DNA from: AP-15 sp963818695
Lineage (GTDB): Bacteria > Pseudomonadota > Alphaproteobacteria > ATCC43930 > CGMCC-115725
Assembly: GCA_963818695.1 (NCBI GenBank)
Contig: CAWFTG010000009.1
Coordinates: 620,001 to 684,000 of the forward strand
Reading direction: 5' to 3'
Length of the DNA stretch: 64,000 nucleotides
The notes under the pieces are model-generated. The model was not told where the DNA came from. It did not search any database and saw only the letters and a program-made list of their open reading frames with translations. Below are positions 56,387 to 64,000 of the stretch, piece by piece. The first letter of the stretch is position 1. Every line of letters starts with the position of its first letter. The position numbers were made by a program, and so were the translations under genes.

Positions 56387-56445
56387 GCTCTGCGGGATCG
56401 CGGCAGGATCGGAGGCTTGGTGCAGGTCTATGAAGGGCCATTCAA

Positions 56446-56519
56446 GCGGGTGTAGCTCAATGGTAGAGTTCCAGCCTTCCAAGCTGGCTACGTGGGTTCG
56501 ATTCCCACCACCCGCTCCA
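56446..56519 (+). tRNA. tRNA-Gly (anticodon TCC)
   Basis: A 74-base tRNA including encoded CCA. Acceptor GCGGGTG pairs with CACCCGC. The anticodon stem CCAGC/GCTGG encloses CTTCCAA with TCC at 56478-56480, and the T arm is GTGGGTTCGATTCCCAC. It lies 59 bases after tRNA-Tyr and 60 bases before tuf, the usual alphaproteobacterial order. Confidence 0.93.
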
Positions 56520-56579
56520 GGCCGCGGCCTCTAGTCTAGGAATCATGTCCGTTTCACTCTGAGGGAAAGCCGTAAGGCA

Positions 56580-57770
<1,191 letters not shown>

Positions 57771-57786
57771 CGAATGCTTGTGGCCG

Positions 57787-57823
57787 TCATCCCCGGACTT
57801 GATCAGACTTGATCCGGGGATCT
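57787..57823. repeat. Hairpin-forming palindrome downstream of tuf
   Basis: GTCATCCCCGGA is followed by TCCGGGGATC, giving a stem with a loop of about 15 bases that contains a direct repeat of ACTTGATC. It resembles scattered palindromic repeats and may act as a terminator or processing signal ahead of tRNA-Trp. There is no T-run. Confidence 0.45.
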
Positions 57824-57876
57824 CGTTCCAAGGTGCAGAGATGCCCGGTCGAGCCCGGCGCCTGACGTTGTGGGAT

Positions 57877-57952
57877 AGGAGTGTAGCTCAATTGGTAGAG
57901 CACCGGTCTCCAAAACCGGGGGTTGGGGGTTCGAGCCCCTCCACTCCTGCCA
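57877..57952 (+). tRNA. tRNA-Trp (anticodon CCA)
   Basis: A 76-base tRNA with acceptor AGGAGTG/CACTCCT, anticodon CCA at 57910-57912, T arm GGGGGTTCGAGCCCC and encoded CCA at the end. It stands between tuf and secE, the standard trnW-secE-nusG order. Confidence 0.94.
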
Positions 57953-58024
57953 CGGGGTGAAGTTTCTGGAAGACAACTAGAAAGGGCCCATATGGGCAAG
58001 GCGGCGCCGCCGCCGAGGGAGCAG

Positions 58025-58222
58025 ATGGCAAAGACGAGCCCAGTCGAATTTTTTCAGCAGGTGCGGCAGGAGGTGTCGCGCGTCACCTGGCCGACGCGCA
58101 AGGAAACCATGGTCACCACGGCAATGGTCTTCGTGATGGTGTTCATCGCGGCCGCCTTCTTTTTTGTCGTGGACCAGGTGTTCTCCCAGGGTGTGCGGCT
58201 GATCTTCGGGCTGGGCCACTAG
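58025..58222 (+). CDS. secE: Preprotein translocase subunit SecE
   Basis: A 65-residue single-span SecE (KTSPVEFFQQVRQEVSRVTWPTRKETMVTT, then the membrane helix). SecE holds SecY in the translocon. The ATG at 58025 gives family length and has GAGGGAG six bases upstream. An in-frame ATG at 57992 would add 11 residues and also has a purine-rich site. nusG follows six bases later. Confidence 0.9.
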   Translation: MAKTSPVEFFQQVRQEVSRVTWPTRKETMVTTAMVFVMVFIAAAFFFVVDQVFSQGVRLIFGLGH

Positions 58223-58228
58223 GTTTGG

Positions 58229-58768
58229 ATGCGGGTGATGGCGAGCCGCTGGTATGTGATCCACGTTTATTCGGGCTTTGAGAAAAAAGTAGCGGCCTCG
58301 ATCCGCGAGCAGGCCGAGCAAAAAGGGCTCGCCGACGAGTTCGAGGAAATCCTCGTGCCGACCGAGGAGATTGTCGAGGTCAAGCGCGGCGCCAAGGTCA
58401 GCTCAGAGCGCAAGTTTTTCCCTGGCTATGTGCTGATAAAGATGGATATGAACGACGAGACGTGGCACCTCGTCAAGAATACCGCCAAGGTCACCGGCTT
58501 TCTCGGCGGGCGCGGTCGGCCGTCGCCGATCAGCGACCACGAGGCGGCGCGCATCATGCATCAAGTGCAGGAGGGCATCGAGCGGCCGAAGCCTTCGATC
58601 ACGTTCGAAGTCGGCGAGCAGGTTCGCGTCTGTGACGGCCCATTCACGTCCTTTAACGGGCTTGTCGAGGAAGTGGACGAAGAAAAGGCACGGCTGAAGG
58701 TCGCCGTCTCGATCTTCGGGCGTGCCACCCCCGTCGAGCTGGAGTATTCACAGGTCGAGAAGGTGTAA
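58229..58768 (+). CDS. nusG: Transcription antitermination/termination factor NusG
   Basis: A 179-residue NusG. The NGN domain reads SRWYVIHVYSGFEKKVAASI and KFFPGYVLIKMDMNDETWHLVKNT, and the KOW domain GEQVRVCDGPFTSFNGLVEEVDEEKARLKVAV. It links RNA polymerase with Rho and ribosomes. The ATG at 58238 (ASRWYV) is an alternative start. Confidence 0.95.
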   Translation: MRVMASRWYVIHVYSGFEKKVAASIREQAEQKGLADEFEEILVPTEEIVEVKRGAKVSSERKFFPGYVLIKMDMNDETWHLVKNTAKVTGFLGGRGRPSPISDHEAARIMHQVQEGIERPKPSITFEVGEQVRVCDGPFTSFNGLVEEVDEEKARLKVAVSIFGRATPVELEYSQVEKV

Positions 58769-58782
58769 GGTTCGGAGCCGCG

Positions 58783-58856
58783 GCTCCCCCTCAGCCTCCC
58801 GCTTCGCGGGTCGCTCCCTGTCCCCGCTCGCGGGGGAGAGGGCTGGGGTGAGGGGC
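58783..58856. repeat. GC-rich dyad repeat between nusG and rplK
   Basis: Two opposing arms flank internal hairpins: CCCCCTCAGCCTCCC near the left and GGGCTGGGGTGAGGGGC near the right, with CGCTTCGCG and CCCCGCTCGCGGGGG inside. It is of the CCCTCACCCCAGCCCTC type scattered in many proteobacterial genomes. Its position inside a normally compact ribosomal operon is unusual. Confidence 0.6.
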
Positions 58857-58883
58857 GGTTGGCGGGGGAACTTGGAGACGTGA

Positions 58884-59321
58884 ATGGCAAAGAAGATCGT
58901 CGGTATAATCAAATTGCAGGTCCCGGCCGGCAAGGCGAACCCTTCGCCGCCGATCGGCCCGGCGCTCGGGCAGCGCGGGCTCAACATCATGGAGTTCTGC
59001 AAGGCTTTCAACGCGGCGACGCAGAATCTCGAGCCCGCCATGCCGATCCCGGTCGTCATCACGGCATTTGCCGATCGTTCTTTCGCTTTTGTCACCAAGA
59101 GCCCGCCGAACAGCTTTTTCTTGAAAAAAGCTGCCGGCATTGAGAAGGGATCGCAAACCACAGGCAAAGCGCGACCGGTGGGTCGTGTTACGATGGCGCA
59201 AATCCGCGAGATCGCCGAGCAGAAGATGCAGGACCTCAATGCTAAGGACATCGATGGCGCCTGCCGTATGCTGATTGGCTCGGCGCGCTCGATGGGCCTC
59301 GAAGTGGTGGAGCAAGGCTGA
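58884..59321 (+). CDS. rplK: 50S ribosomal protein L11
   Basis: A 145-residue L11 (KKIVGIIKLQVPAGKANPSPPIGPALGQRGLNIMEFCKAFN, with the conserved Pro residues, then a C-terminal RNA-binding domain GKARPVGRVTMAQIREIAEQKMQDLNAKDIDGACRMLIGSARSMGLEV). It binds the GTPase-associated region of 23S rRNA. Its stop overlaps the rplA start (TGATG). Confidence 0.97.
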   Translation: MAKKIVGIIKLQVPAGKANPSPPIGPALGQRGLNIMEFCKAFNAATQNLEPAMPIPVVITAFADRSFAFVTKSPPNSFFLKKAAGIEKGSQTTGKARPVGRVTMAQIREIAEQKMQDLNAKDIDGACRMLIGSARSMGLEVVEQG

Positions 59322-60028
59322 TGGCGAAGACGGGAAAACGGCTCAGGCAAGCTTATGAGGGGATCGATCCGACCGTAGCGCGCCCGCTCGAGGATGCGCT
59401 CAAACTGATCAAGGAGCGCGCCTCGGCGAAGTTCGACGAAACCGTCGAGGTCGCGATGAACCTCAATCTCGACCCCCGCAAACCCGATCAGAACCTGCGA
59501 GGCGCAGTGATGCTGCCGCACGGCACCGGGAAAACCGTGCGGGTTGCGGTGTTCGCGCGCGGCGACCGGGCAAAGGAAGCCGAGAGCGCCGGGGCGGAGA
59601 TCGTCGGGGCCGAGGATCTCGCCGAGAAGATCCAGGCCGGGCAGATCGATTTCGATCGGGCGATCGCCACGCCGGACATGATGTCGCTGGTGGGGCGGCT
59701 CGGTAAGATCCTCGGTCCGCGCGGCTTGATGCCGAACCCGCGCCTCGGCACGGTGACCCAGAATGTGACAGAGGCGGTGCAGGCCGCCAAAGGCGGGCAA
59801 GTCGAGTTTCGCGCCGAAAAGGCCGGCATCGTCCACGCCGGGGTCGGCAAAGCGAGCTTTACTGACAAGGCGCTAGCCGATAATGTGCGCGCGTTTGTCG
59901 GCGCGATCACCCGCGGCAAGCCGAGCGGCGTCAGAGGCACCTACATAAAGAAGGTCGCCGTCAGCTCGACAATGGGTCCGGGCGTCAGGGTCGAATTGTC
60001 GGGGTTGGCCGAGGAGCCCCGTGCTTAG
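59321..60028 (+). CDS. rplA: 50S ribosomal protein L1
   Basis: A 235-residue L1 (KTGKRLRQAYEGIDPTVARPLEDALKLIKE, GKTVRVAVFARGDRAKEAESAGAEIVG, GRLGKILGPRGLMPNPRLGTVT). L1 forms the ribosomal stalk at the E site and in many bacteria represses its own operon. It is translationally coupled to rplK by a one-base overlap. Confidence 0.97.
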   Translation: MAKTGKRLRQAYEGIDPTVARPLEDALKLIKERASAKFDETVEVAMNLNLDPRKPDQNLRGAVMLPHGTGKTVRVAVFARGDRAKEAESAGAEIVGAEDLAEKIQAGQIDFDRAIATPDMMSLVGRLGKILGPRGLMPNPRLGTVTQNVTEAVQAAKGGQVEFRAEKAGIVHAGVGKASFTDKALADNVRAFVGAITRGKPSGVRGTYIKKVAVSSTMGPGVRVELSGLAEEPRA

Positions 60029-60064
60029 CAACCGGGCGGGCTCACCGACCGGTAGGAGATCGCA

Positions 60065-60586
60065 GTGGACCGCGCACAAAAACAAAGGGTGGTCGAGGCG
60101 CTTCAGCAGGACCTTGCGGACACGGCTTGCGTCGTCGTCACGCACCAGTCTGGGCTGAGTGTCGCGGAGGCCACGGTGCTGCGGCGGCAGGTCCGCGATG
60201 CGGGCGCGACCTACCGGGTCACAAAGAATCGGCTAGTCAAGCGCGCCCTCGTCGGGACGCCGTTCGAGTCGCTGCTGTCGCTGTTTACCGGCCCGACAGC
60301 GATCGCCTTTTCCGATGATCCGGTTGCGGCGGCAAAGGTGGTTGTCGGATACGCCAACCGCAATGACAAGCTGACGATCGTCGGAGGCGGCCTCGCGGGC
60401 CGGCAGATCGATGTTGCCGAGGTCAGGGAACTGGCGAGCCTGCCCTCGCTCAATTCATTGCGGGGCACGCTCATCGGGTTGCTGCAGGCTCCGGCGGCAC
60501 GGCTCGCACGAGTGCTGCAGGCGCCTGCCGGGCAAGTTGCGCGGGTGTTGGCCGCCCATGCGGAAAACCAGGGCGAGAGCGCCTAG
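60065..60586 (+). CDS. rplJ: 50S ribosomal protein L10
   Basis: A 173-residue L10 starting at a GTG behind GTAGGAG (DRAQKQRVVEALQQDLADTACVVVTHQSGLSVAEATVLRRQVRDAGATYRVTKNRL). It anchors L7/L12 dimers to the ribosome. Only 36 bases separate it from rplA, too short for the long L10 leader known in some bacteria. Confidence 0.96.
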   Translation: MDRAQKQRVVEALQQDLADTACVVVTHQSGLSVAEATVLRRQVRDAGATYRVTKNRLVKRALVGTPFESLLSLFTGPTAIAFSDDPVAAAKVVVGYANRNDKLTIVGGGLAGRQIDVAEVRELASLPSLNSLRGTLIGLLQAPAARLARVLQAPAGQVARVLAAHAENQGESA

Positions 60587-60638
60587 GCGATTTGTCTTTC
60601 ATTCGCGTTCATGGGTATTAGGAAATCGGGAGTAGAAC

Positions 60639-61019
60639 ATGGCGGATTTGGCAAGACTGGTCGATGATTTGTCGGCCTTGAGCGTCATCGAGGCGGCGCA
60701 GCTTTCTAAGATGCTCGAAGAAAAATGGGGCGTTTCAGCGGCAGCGCCGGTTGCGGTGGCGGCAGCCGGTGGCGTCGCCGCGGCCGCGCCCGAGGCGGCG
60801 GTGGAAAAGACCGAGTTCGACGTAATCCTCGCGGCGATCGGCGAGAAGAAGATTAACGTGATCAAAGAGGTCAGAGCCATCACAAGTCTCGGCCTAAAGG
60901 AAGCCAAGGACCTCGTGGAGGCCGCGCCGAAGCCCATCAAGGAAGGTGTCAACAAGGATGAGGCGGCGAAAATAAAAAAGCAGCTAGAAGACGCGGGTGC
61001 GACGGTTGAAATAAAGTAG
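60639..61019 (+). CDS. rplL: 50S ribosomal protein L7/L12
   Basis: A 126-residue L7/L12 with N-terminal dimerisation helix (LARLVDDLSALSVIEAAQLSKMLEEKWGV), an Ala-rich hinge and the factor-binding domain (EKTEFDVILAAIGEKKINVIKEVRAITSLGLKEAKDLVEAAPKPIKEGVNKDEA). The Ala-rich hinge is encoded by a GC-rich run. A 260-base gap follows before rpoB and contains no clear gene. Confidence 0.97.
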   Translation: MADLARLVDDLSALSVIEAAQLSKMLEEKWGVSAAAPVAVAAAGGVAAAAPEAAVEKTEFDVILAAIGEKKINVIKEVRAITSLGLKEAKDLVEAAPKPIKEGVNKDEAAKIKKQLEDAGATVEIK

Positions 61020-61279
61020 GCCTGTCACGATATTAGACCTTCCTGGGCGTTCGTTCTCGCGAGGACGCCTGCCGTTCAGATCCACGAACCGGGGCGCGAA
61101 CCTATTGCGCACGCCGGACATCGGCGTCTTGAGGTCAGAAAGGCTTGGCCGCCACGTCAGCGGACTACCCGTCTCTGAGGAAAATCGGACGAAGACAGCG
61201 GCGCCGAGCCACCATTCGCGGTCGGGAAAATTCTTACGCAATCGGGCCGCCGCACAGCGGCCTACTCCGAGGAGCATGC

Positions 61280-64000
61280 ATGGCAATATCCTTCACCGGT
61301 AAGAAGCGGATCCGCAAGACTTTCGGGCGCGTCGCCGAAGTCGCGCCGATGCCAAACCTGATCGAGGTTCAAAAGAGCTCCTACGATCACTTCTTACAGA
61401 TGGGGGTTGTGCCGGAGCAGCGCAGCAATGTTGGGCTCCAGGAGGTTTTCAAGTCGGTGTTCCCGATCCGCGATTTCTCGGAGCGCGCTCAGCTCGAGTT
61501 TGTGCGGTACGAGCTCGAAGCGCCGAAATACGAGGTCGATGAATGTCAACAACGCGGCATCACCTTCGCCGCGCCGCTGAAGGTGACGTTGCGGCTGGTC
61601 GTGTGGGATGTCGACGAGGACACCGGTTCGCGCTCGATCCGAGATATAAAGGAGCAGGACGTCTATATGGGCGACATGCCCCTGATGACGAAGAACGGCA
61701 CTTTCGTCATCAACGGCACGGAGCGCGTGATCGTCTCCCAGATGCACCGCAGCCCGGGGGTCTTCTTCGACCACGACAAGGGCAAGACGCATTCCTCGGG
61801 AAAATATCTGTTTGCCGCGCGGGTAATCCCCTATCGCGGCTCCTGGCTCGATTTCGAGTTCGACGCCAAAGACCATGTCTATGTCCGCATCGACCGACGC
61901 CGCAAGCTTCCGGCGACAACCTTGCTGCTCGCTCTGGACGACGCTGCGACCGAGCGGCTGCGGGCGGCCGGAAGCGCCGAGAACAGAGTGCTGCAGCCAG
62001 GTGAAGCCATCGGCATGTCGAAGGAGGAGATCCTCGCCAACTTCTACGGGACAATAACCTTTCGGCGCGGCGATCAGGGTTGGATGACGCCGTTCAGGGA
62101 AGCGAGTTTCAAAGGCAAGCTGACAAGCGATCTGCTCGATGCCCGCACCGGTGAGGTCGCGTTACCAGCGGCCGAGCGGATGACACCCCGTGTAGCGAGG
62201 CGGTTACGCGAGGAAGGACTGACCGATGTGCTCGTCCCGGAGGAGGAGCTGATCGGCCGGTATTTCGCCTCGGATCTGATCAATGAGGAGACTGGCGAGG
62301 TTTATTTCGAGGCTGGCGACGAGATCACCGGGGCGACGCTGGCACAATTAGCTGCGATCGGCATCGAAGAGTTGCCGGTGCTCGATTTCGATCACGTCAG
62401 CGTCGGGCCCTACATCCGCAACACACTTGCGATCGATAAAAATGCGACCCGCGAGGACGCGCTGATCGACATCTACCGCGTGATGCGCCCGGGCGAGCCG
62501 CCGACCCTGGAAACGGCCGAGGCGCTCTTCAACAGCCTGTTCTTCGACCCGGAGCGTTACGATCTGTCGGCGGTCGGCCGTGTCAAAATGAATTCCCGGC
62601 TCGGCCTCTCGACCGACAATTCAGTGCGCACCCTGCGCAAAGCGGACATCCTGTCAATTCTTAAGGTATTGGTCGATCTGAAGGACGGCCGCGGCGAAAT
62701 CGACGACATCGATCATCTCGGCAATCGCCGGGTCCGCTCGGTCGGCGAGCTGATGGAAAACCAATACCGCGTCGGACTGTTGCGCATGGAGCGGGCAATC
62801 CGTGAGCGCATGAGCTCGGTCGAGATCGACACGGTCATGCCGCACGATCTGATCAATGCAAAACCGGCGGCGGCGGCGGTGCGCGAGTTCTTCGGCTCGT
62901 CGCAGCTGTCGCAGTTCATGGACCAGACAAACCCGCTGTCGGAGATTACCCACAAGCGGCGCCTGTCGGCTCTCGGCCCCGGTGGATTGACGCGCGAGCG
63001 CGCCGGCTTCGAGGTACGTGACGTACACCCAACTCACTACGGCCGGATCTGCCCGATCGAGACCCCGGAAGGCCCGAATATCGGCTTGATCAACAGCCTG
63101 GCAACTTATGCGCGTGTCAATCAGTACGGGTTCATCGAAAGCCCCTACCGTCGGGTGGTCGACGGCCGGGTAACCGACGAGGTTGTCTACTTGTCGGCGA
63201 TGGACGAGGGTCGCTACGCGATCGCGCAAGCCAATGTTGAAACCGATGCCGAAGACCGAATAACGGCCGATCTGACGAATTGCCGCAAGGGCGGAGATTT
63301 CGTCATGACCCGGCCGGAAGACATCGACCTGATCGATGTCTCGCCCAAGCAGCTGGTTTCTGTCGCGGCGGCGCTGATCCCGTTCCTGGAGAACGACGAC
63401 GCAAACCGGGCCCTGATGGGGTCGAACATGCAGCGCCAGGCGGTACCGCTGATCCGCGCCGAGGCGCCGCTCGTCGGCACCGGCATGGAAGAGACCGTCG
63501 CCCGCGATTCCGGCGTCACCATCATCGCGCGGCGCTCGGGGATCGTCGACCAAGTCGATGCGACCCGCATCGTCGTTCGCGCGACGGCGGAGACCTCGAC
63601 AGCCGCCTCGGGCGTCGACATTTACAATCTCCTCAAATTCCAGCGCTCGAACCAGAACACCTGCATCACCCAGCGCCCGCTGGTCAAAGTTGGGGATCAG
63701 GTGACGGCAGGCGATATCATCGCTGATGGTCCCTCGACGCAGCTTGGCGAGCTGGCGCTCGGGCGCAATGTGCTGTGCGCCTTTATGCCGTGGAACGGGT
63801 ACAATTTCGAGGATTCGATCCTGATTTCTGAGCGAATCGTGTCCGACGACGTATTCACCTCGATCCATATCGAAGAATTCGAGGTAATGGCGCGCGACAC
63901 CAAGCTCGGGCAGGAAGAGATCACGCGCGACATTCCGAACGTCGGCGAGGAGGCACTGAAAAACCTCGACGAAGCCGGGATCGTCTATATCGGCGCCGAG
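61280..64000 (+). CDS. rpoB: RNA polymerase beta subunit, 5' part (runs off the window)
   Basis: The first 907 codons of rpoB, starting at the ATG at 61280 behind GAGGAG. It opens AISFTGKKRIRKTFGRVAEVAPMPNLIEVQKSSYDHFL. The rifampicin-binding cluster reads SSQLSQFMDQTNPLSEITHKRRLSALGPGGL, with the Asp, His and Ser positions whose mutation commonly gives resistance still wild type. HPTHYGRICPIETPEGPNIGLINSLA follows. It is truncated only by the window edge. Confidence 0.97.
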   Translation, partial: MAISFTGKKRIRKTFGRVAEVAPMPNLIEVQKSSYDHFLQMGVVPEQRSNVGLQEVFKSVFPIRDFSERAQLEFVRYELEAPKYEVDECQQRGITFAAPLKVTLRLVVWDVDEDTGSRSIRDIKEQDVYMGDMPLMTKNGTFVINGTERVIVSQMHRSPGVFFDHDKGKTHSSGKYLFAARVIPYRGSWLDFEFDAKDHVYVRIDRRRKLPATTLLLALDDAATERLRAAGSAENRVLQPGEAIGMSKEEILANFYGTITFRRGDQGWMTPFREASFKGKLTSDLLDARTGEVALPAAERMTPRVARRLREEGLTDVLVPEEELIGRYFASDLINEETGEVYFEAGDEITGATLAQLAAIGIEELPVLDFDHVSVGPYIRNTLAIDKNATREDALIDIYRVMRPGEPPTLETAEALFNSLFFDPERYDLSAVGRVKMNSRLGLSTDNSVRTLRKADILSILKVLVDLKDGRGEIDDIDHLGNRRVRSVGELMENQYRVGLLRMERAIRERMSSVEIDTVMPHDLINAKPAAAAVREFFGSSQLSQFMDQTNPLSEITHKRRLSALGPGGLTRERAGFEVRDVHPTHYGRICPIETPEGPNIGLINSLATYARVNQYGFIESPYRRVVDGRVTDEVVYLSAMDEGRYAIAQANVETDAEDRITADLTNCRKGGDFVMTRPEDIDLIDVSPKQLVSVAAALIPFLENDDANRALMGSNMQRQAVPLIRAEAPLVGTGMEETVARDSGVTIIARRSGIVDQVDATRIVVRATAETSTAASGVDIYNLLKFQRSNQNTCITQRPLVKVGDQVTAGDIIADGPSTQLGELALGRNVLCAFMPWNGYNFEDSILISERIVSDDVFTSIHIEEFEVMARDTKLGQEEITRDIPNVGEEALKNLDEAGIVYIGAE

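Noticed and set aside
60029..60064. L10 leader RNA before rplJ
   Set aside because: Only 36 bases are available, too short for the known L10 leader structure.
62879..63000. Rifampicin-resistance substitution in rpoB
   Set aside because: The cluster keeps the usual Asp, His and Ser residues. The Thr after DQ is a position that varies naturally, so no resistance call is justified.
62654..63868. Minus-strand open frame opposite rpoB (404 codons)
   Set aside because: The plus strand is unbroken rpoB with its rifampicin-region motifs. The minus frame is a shadow.

Overview
The window is a GC-rich bacterial chromosome segment, most likely from an alphaproteobacterium of the Hyphomicrobiales/Rhodospirillales kind. 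Several markers point there: a DUF4167 protein, a SciP-type (DUF1153) CtrA inhibitor, a SahR-type ArsR/methyltransferase regulator next to metF and metH, and the order rlmB, tRNA-Tyr, tRNA-Gly, tuf, tRNA-Trp, secE, nusG, rplKAJL, rpoB at the right end.

Layout. 0-5 kb: a TRAP-type binding protein overlapping an SDR oxidoreductase, an ArsR/SRPBCC pair behind a perfect 28-bp palindrome, small genes and a LysR regulator. 4.9-11.4 kb: a decayed accessory region. It holds a methyltransferase and a frameshifted MFS gene, then relics of a second methyltransferase and of a second ArsR/SRPBCC cassette, then a broken phenolic-lipid-type cluster on the minus strand (type III polyketide synthase, ICMT-like methyltransferase, DHA2 efflux pump). 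11.8-14.8 kb: GT87-like membrane protein, DUF4167, esterase. 15-21 kb: a minus-strand block of TadE/TadG-like pilus proteins with relics. 21.4-37.5 kb: a transport island with one complete dipeptide/nickel-type ABC transporter (two permeases, two ATPases), three family-5 solute-binding proteins plus a fourth relic, two TAXI-type binding proteins with no TRAP permease nearby, a Sel1-repeat membrane protein and a zinc alcohol dehydrogenase. One binding protein is fused to a C-terminal TPR domain. 37.6-44.7 kb: SciP, GMC oxidoreductase, a broken VOC protein, a three-gene 2-oxoacid dehydrogenase (E1alpha, E1beta, E2) and YccF. 44.8-50.4 kb: methionine-cycle locus (metH, metF, sahR). 50.5-55.3 kb: MlaA/MlaC, an MFS transporter, an AAA-like/Sel1 protein and a small secreted protein. 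55.3-64 kb: housekeeping translation and transcription genes, with rpoB running off the right edge.

A recurring feature is single-base frame breaks inside otherwise well-conserved genes (MFS, DHA2 pump, ICMT-like gene, type III PKS, TadG, a binding protein, the VOC protein and three in metH). Some sit among real relics and probably reflect decay. The metH breaks could equally be indel errors in the assembly, so pseudogene calls should be read with that in mind. Dimeric GC-rich palindromic repeats recur between genes, one of them inside the nusG-rplK gap.

The most unusual content is the 21.4-37.5 kb transport island, with its SBP-TPR fusion and orphan TAXI proteins, and the family of envelope proteins sharing a C-terminal Sel1-like module.
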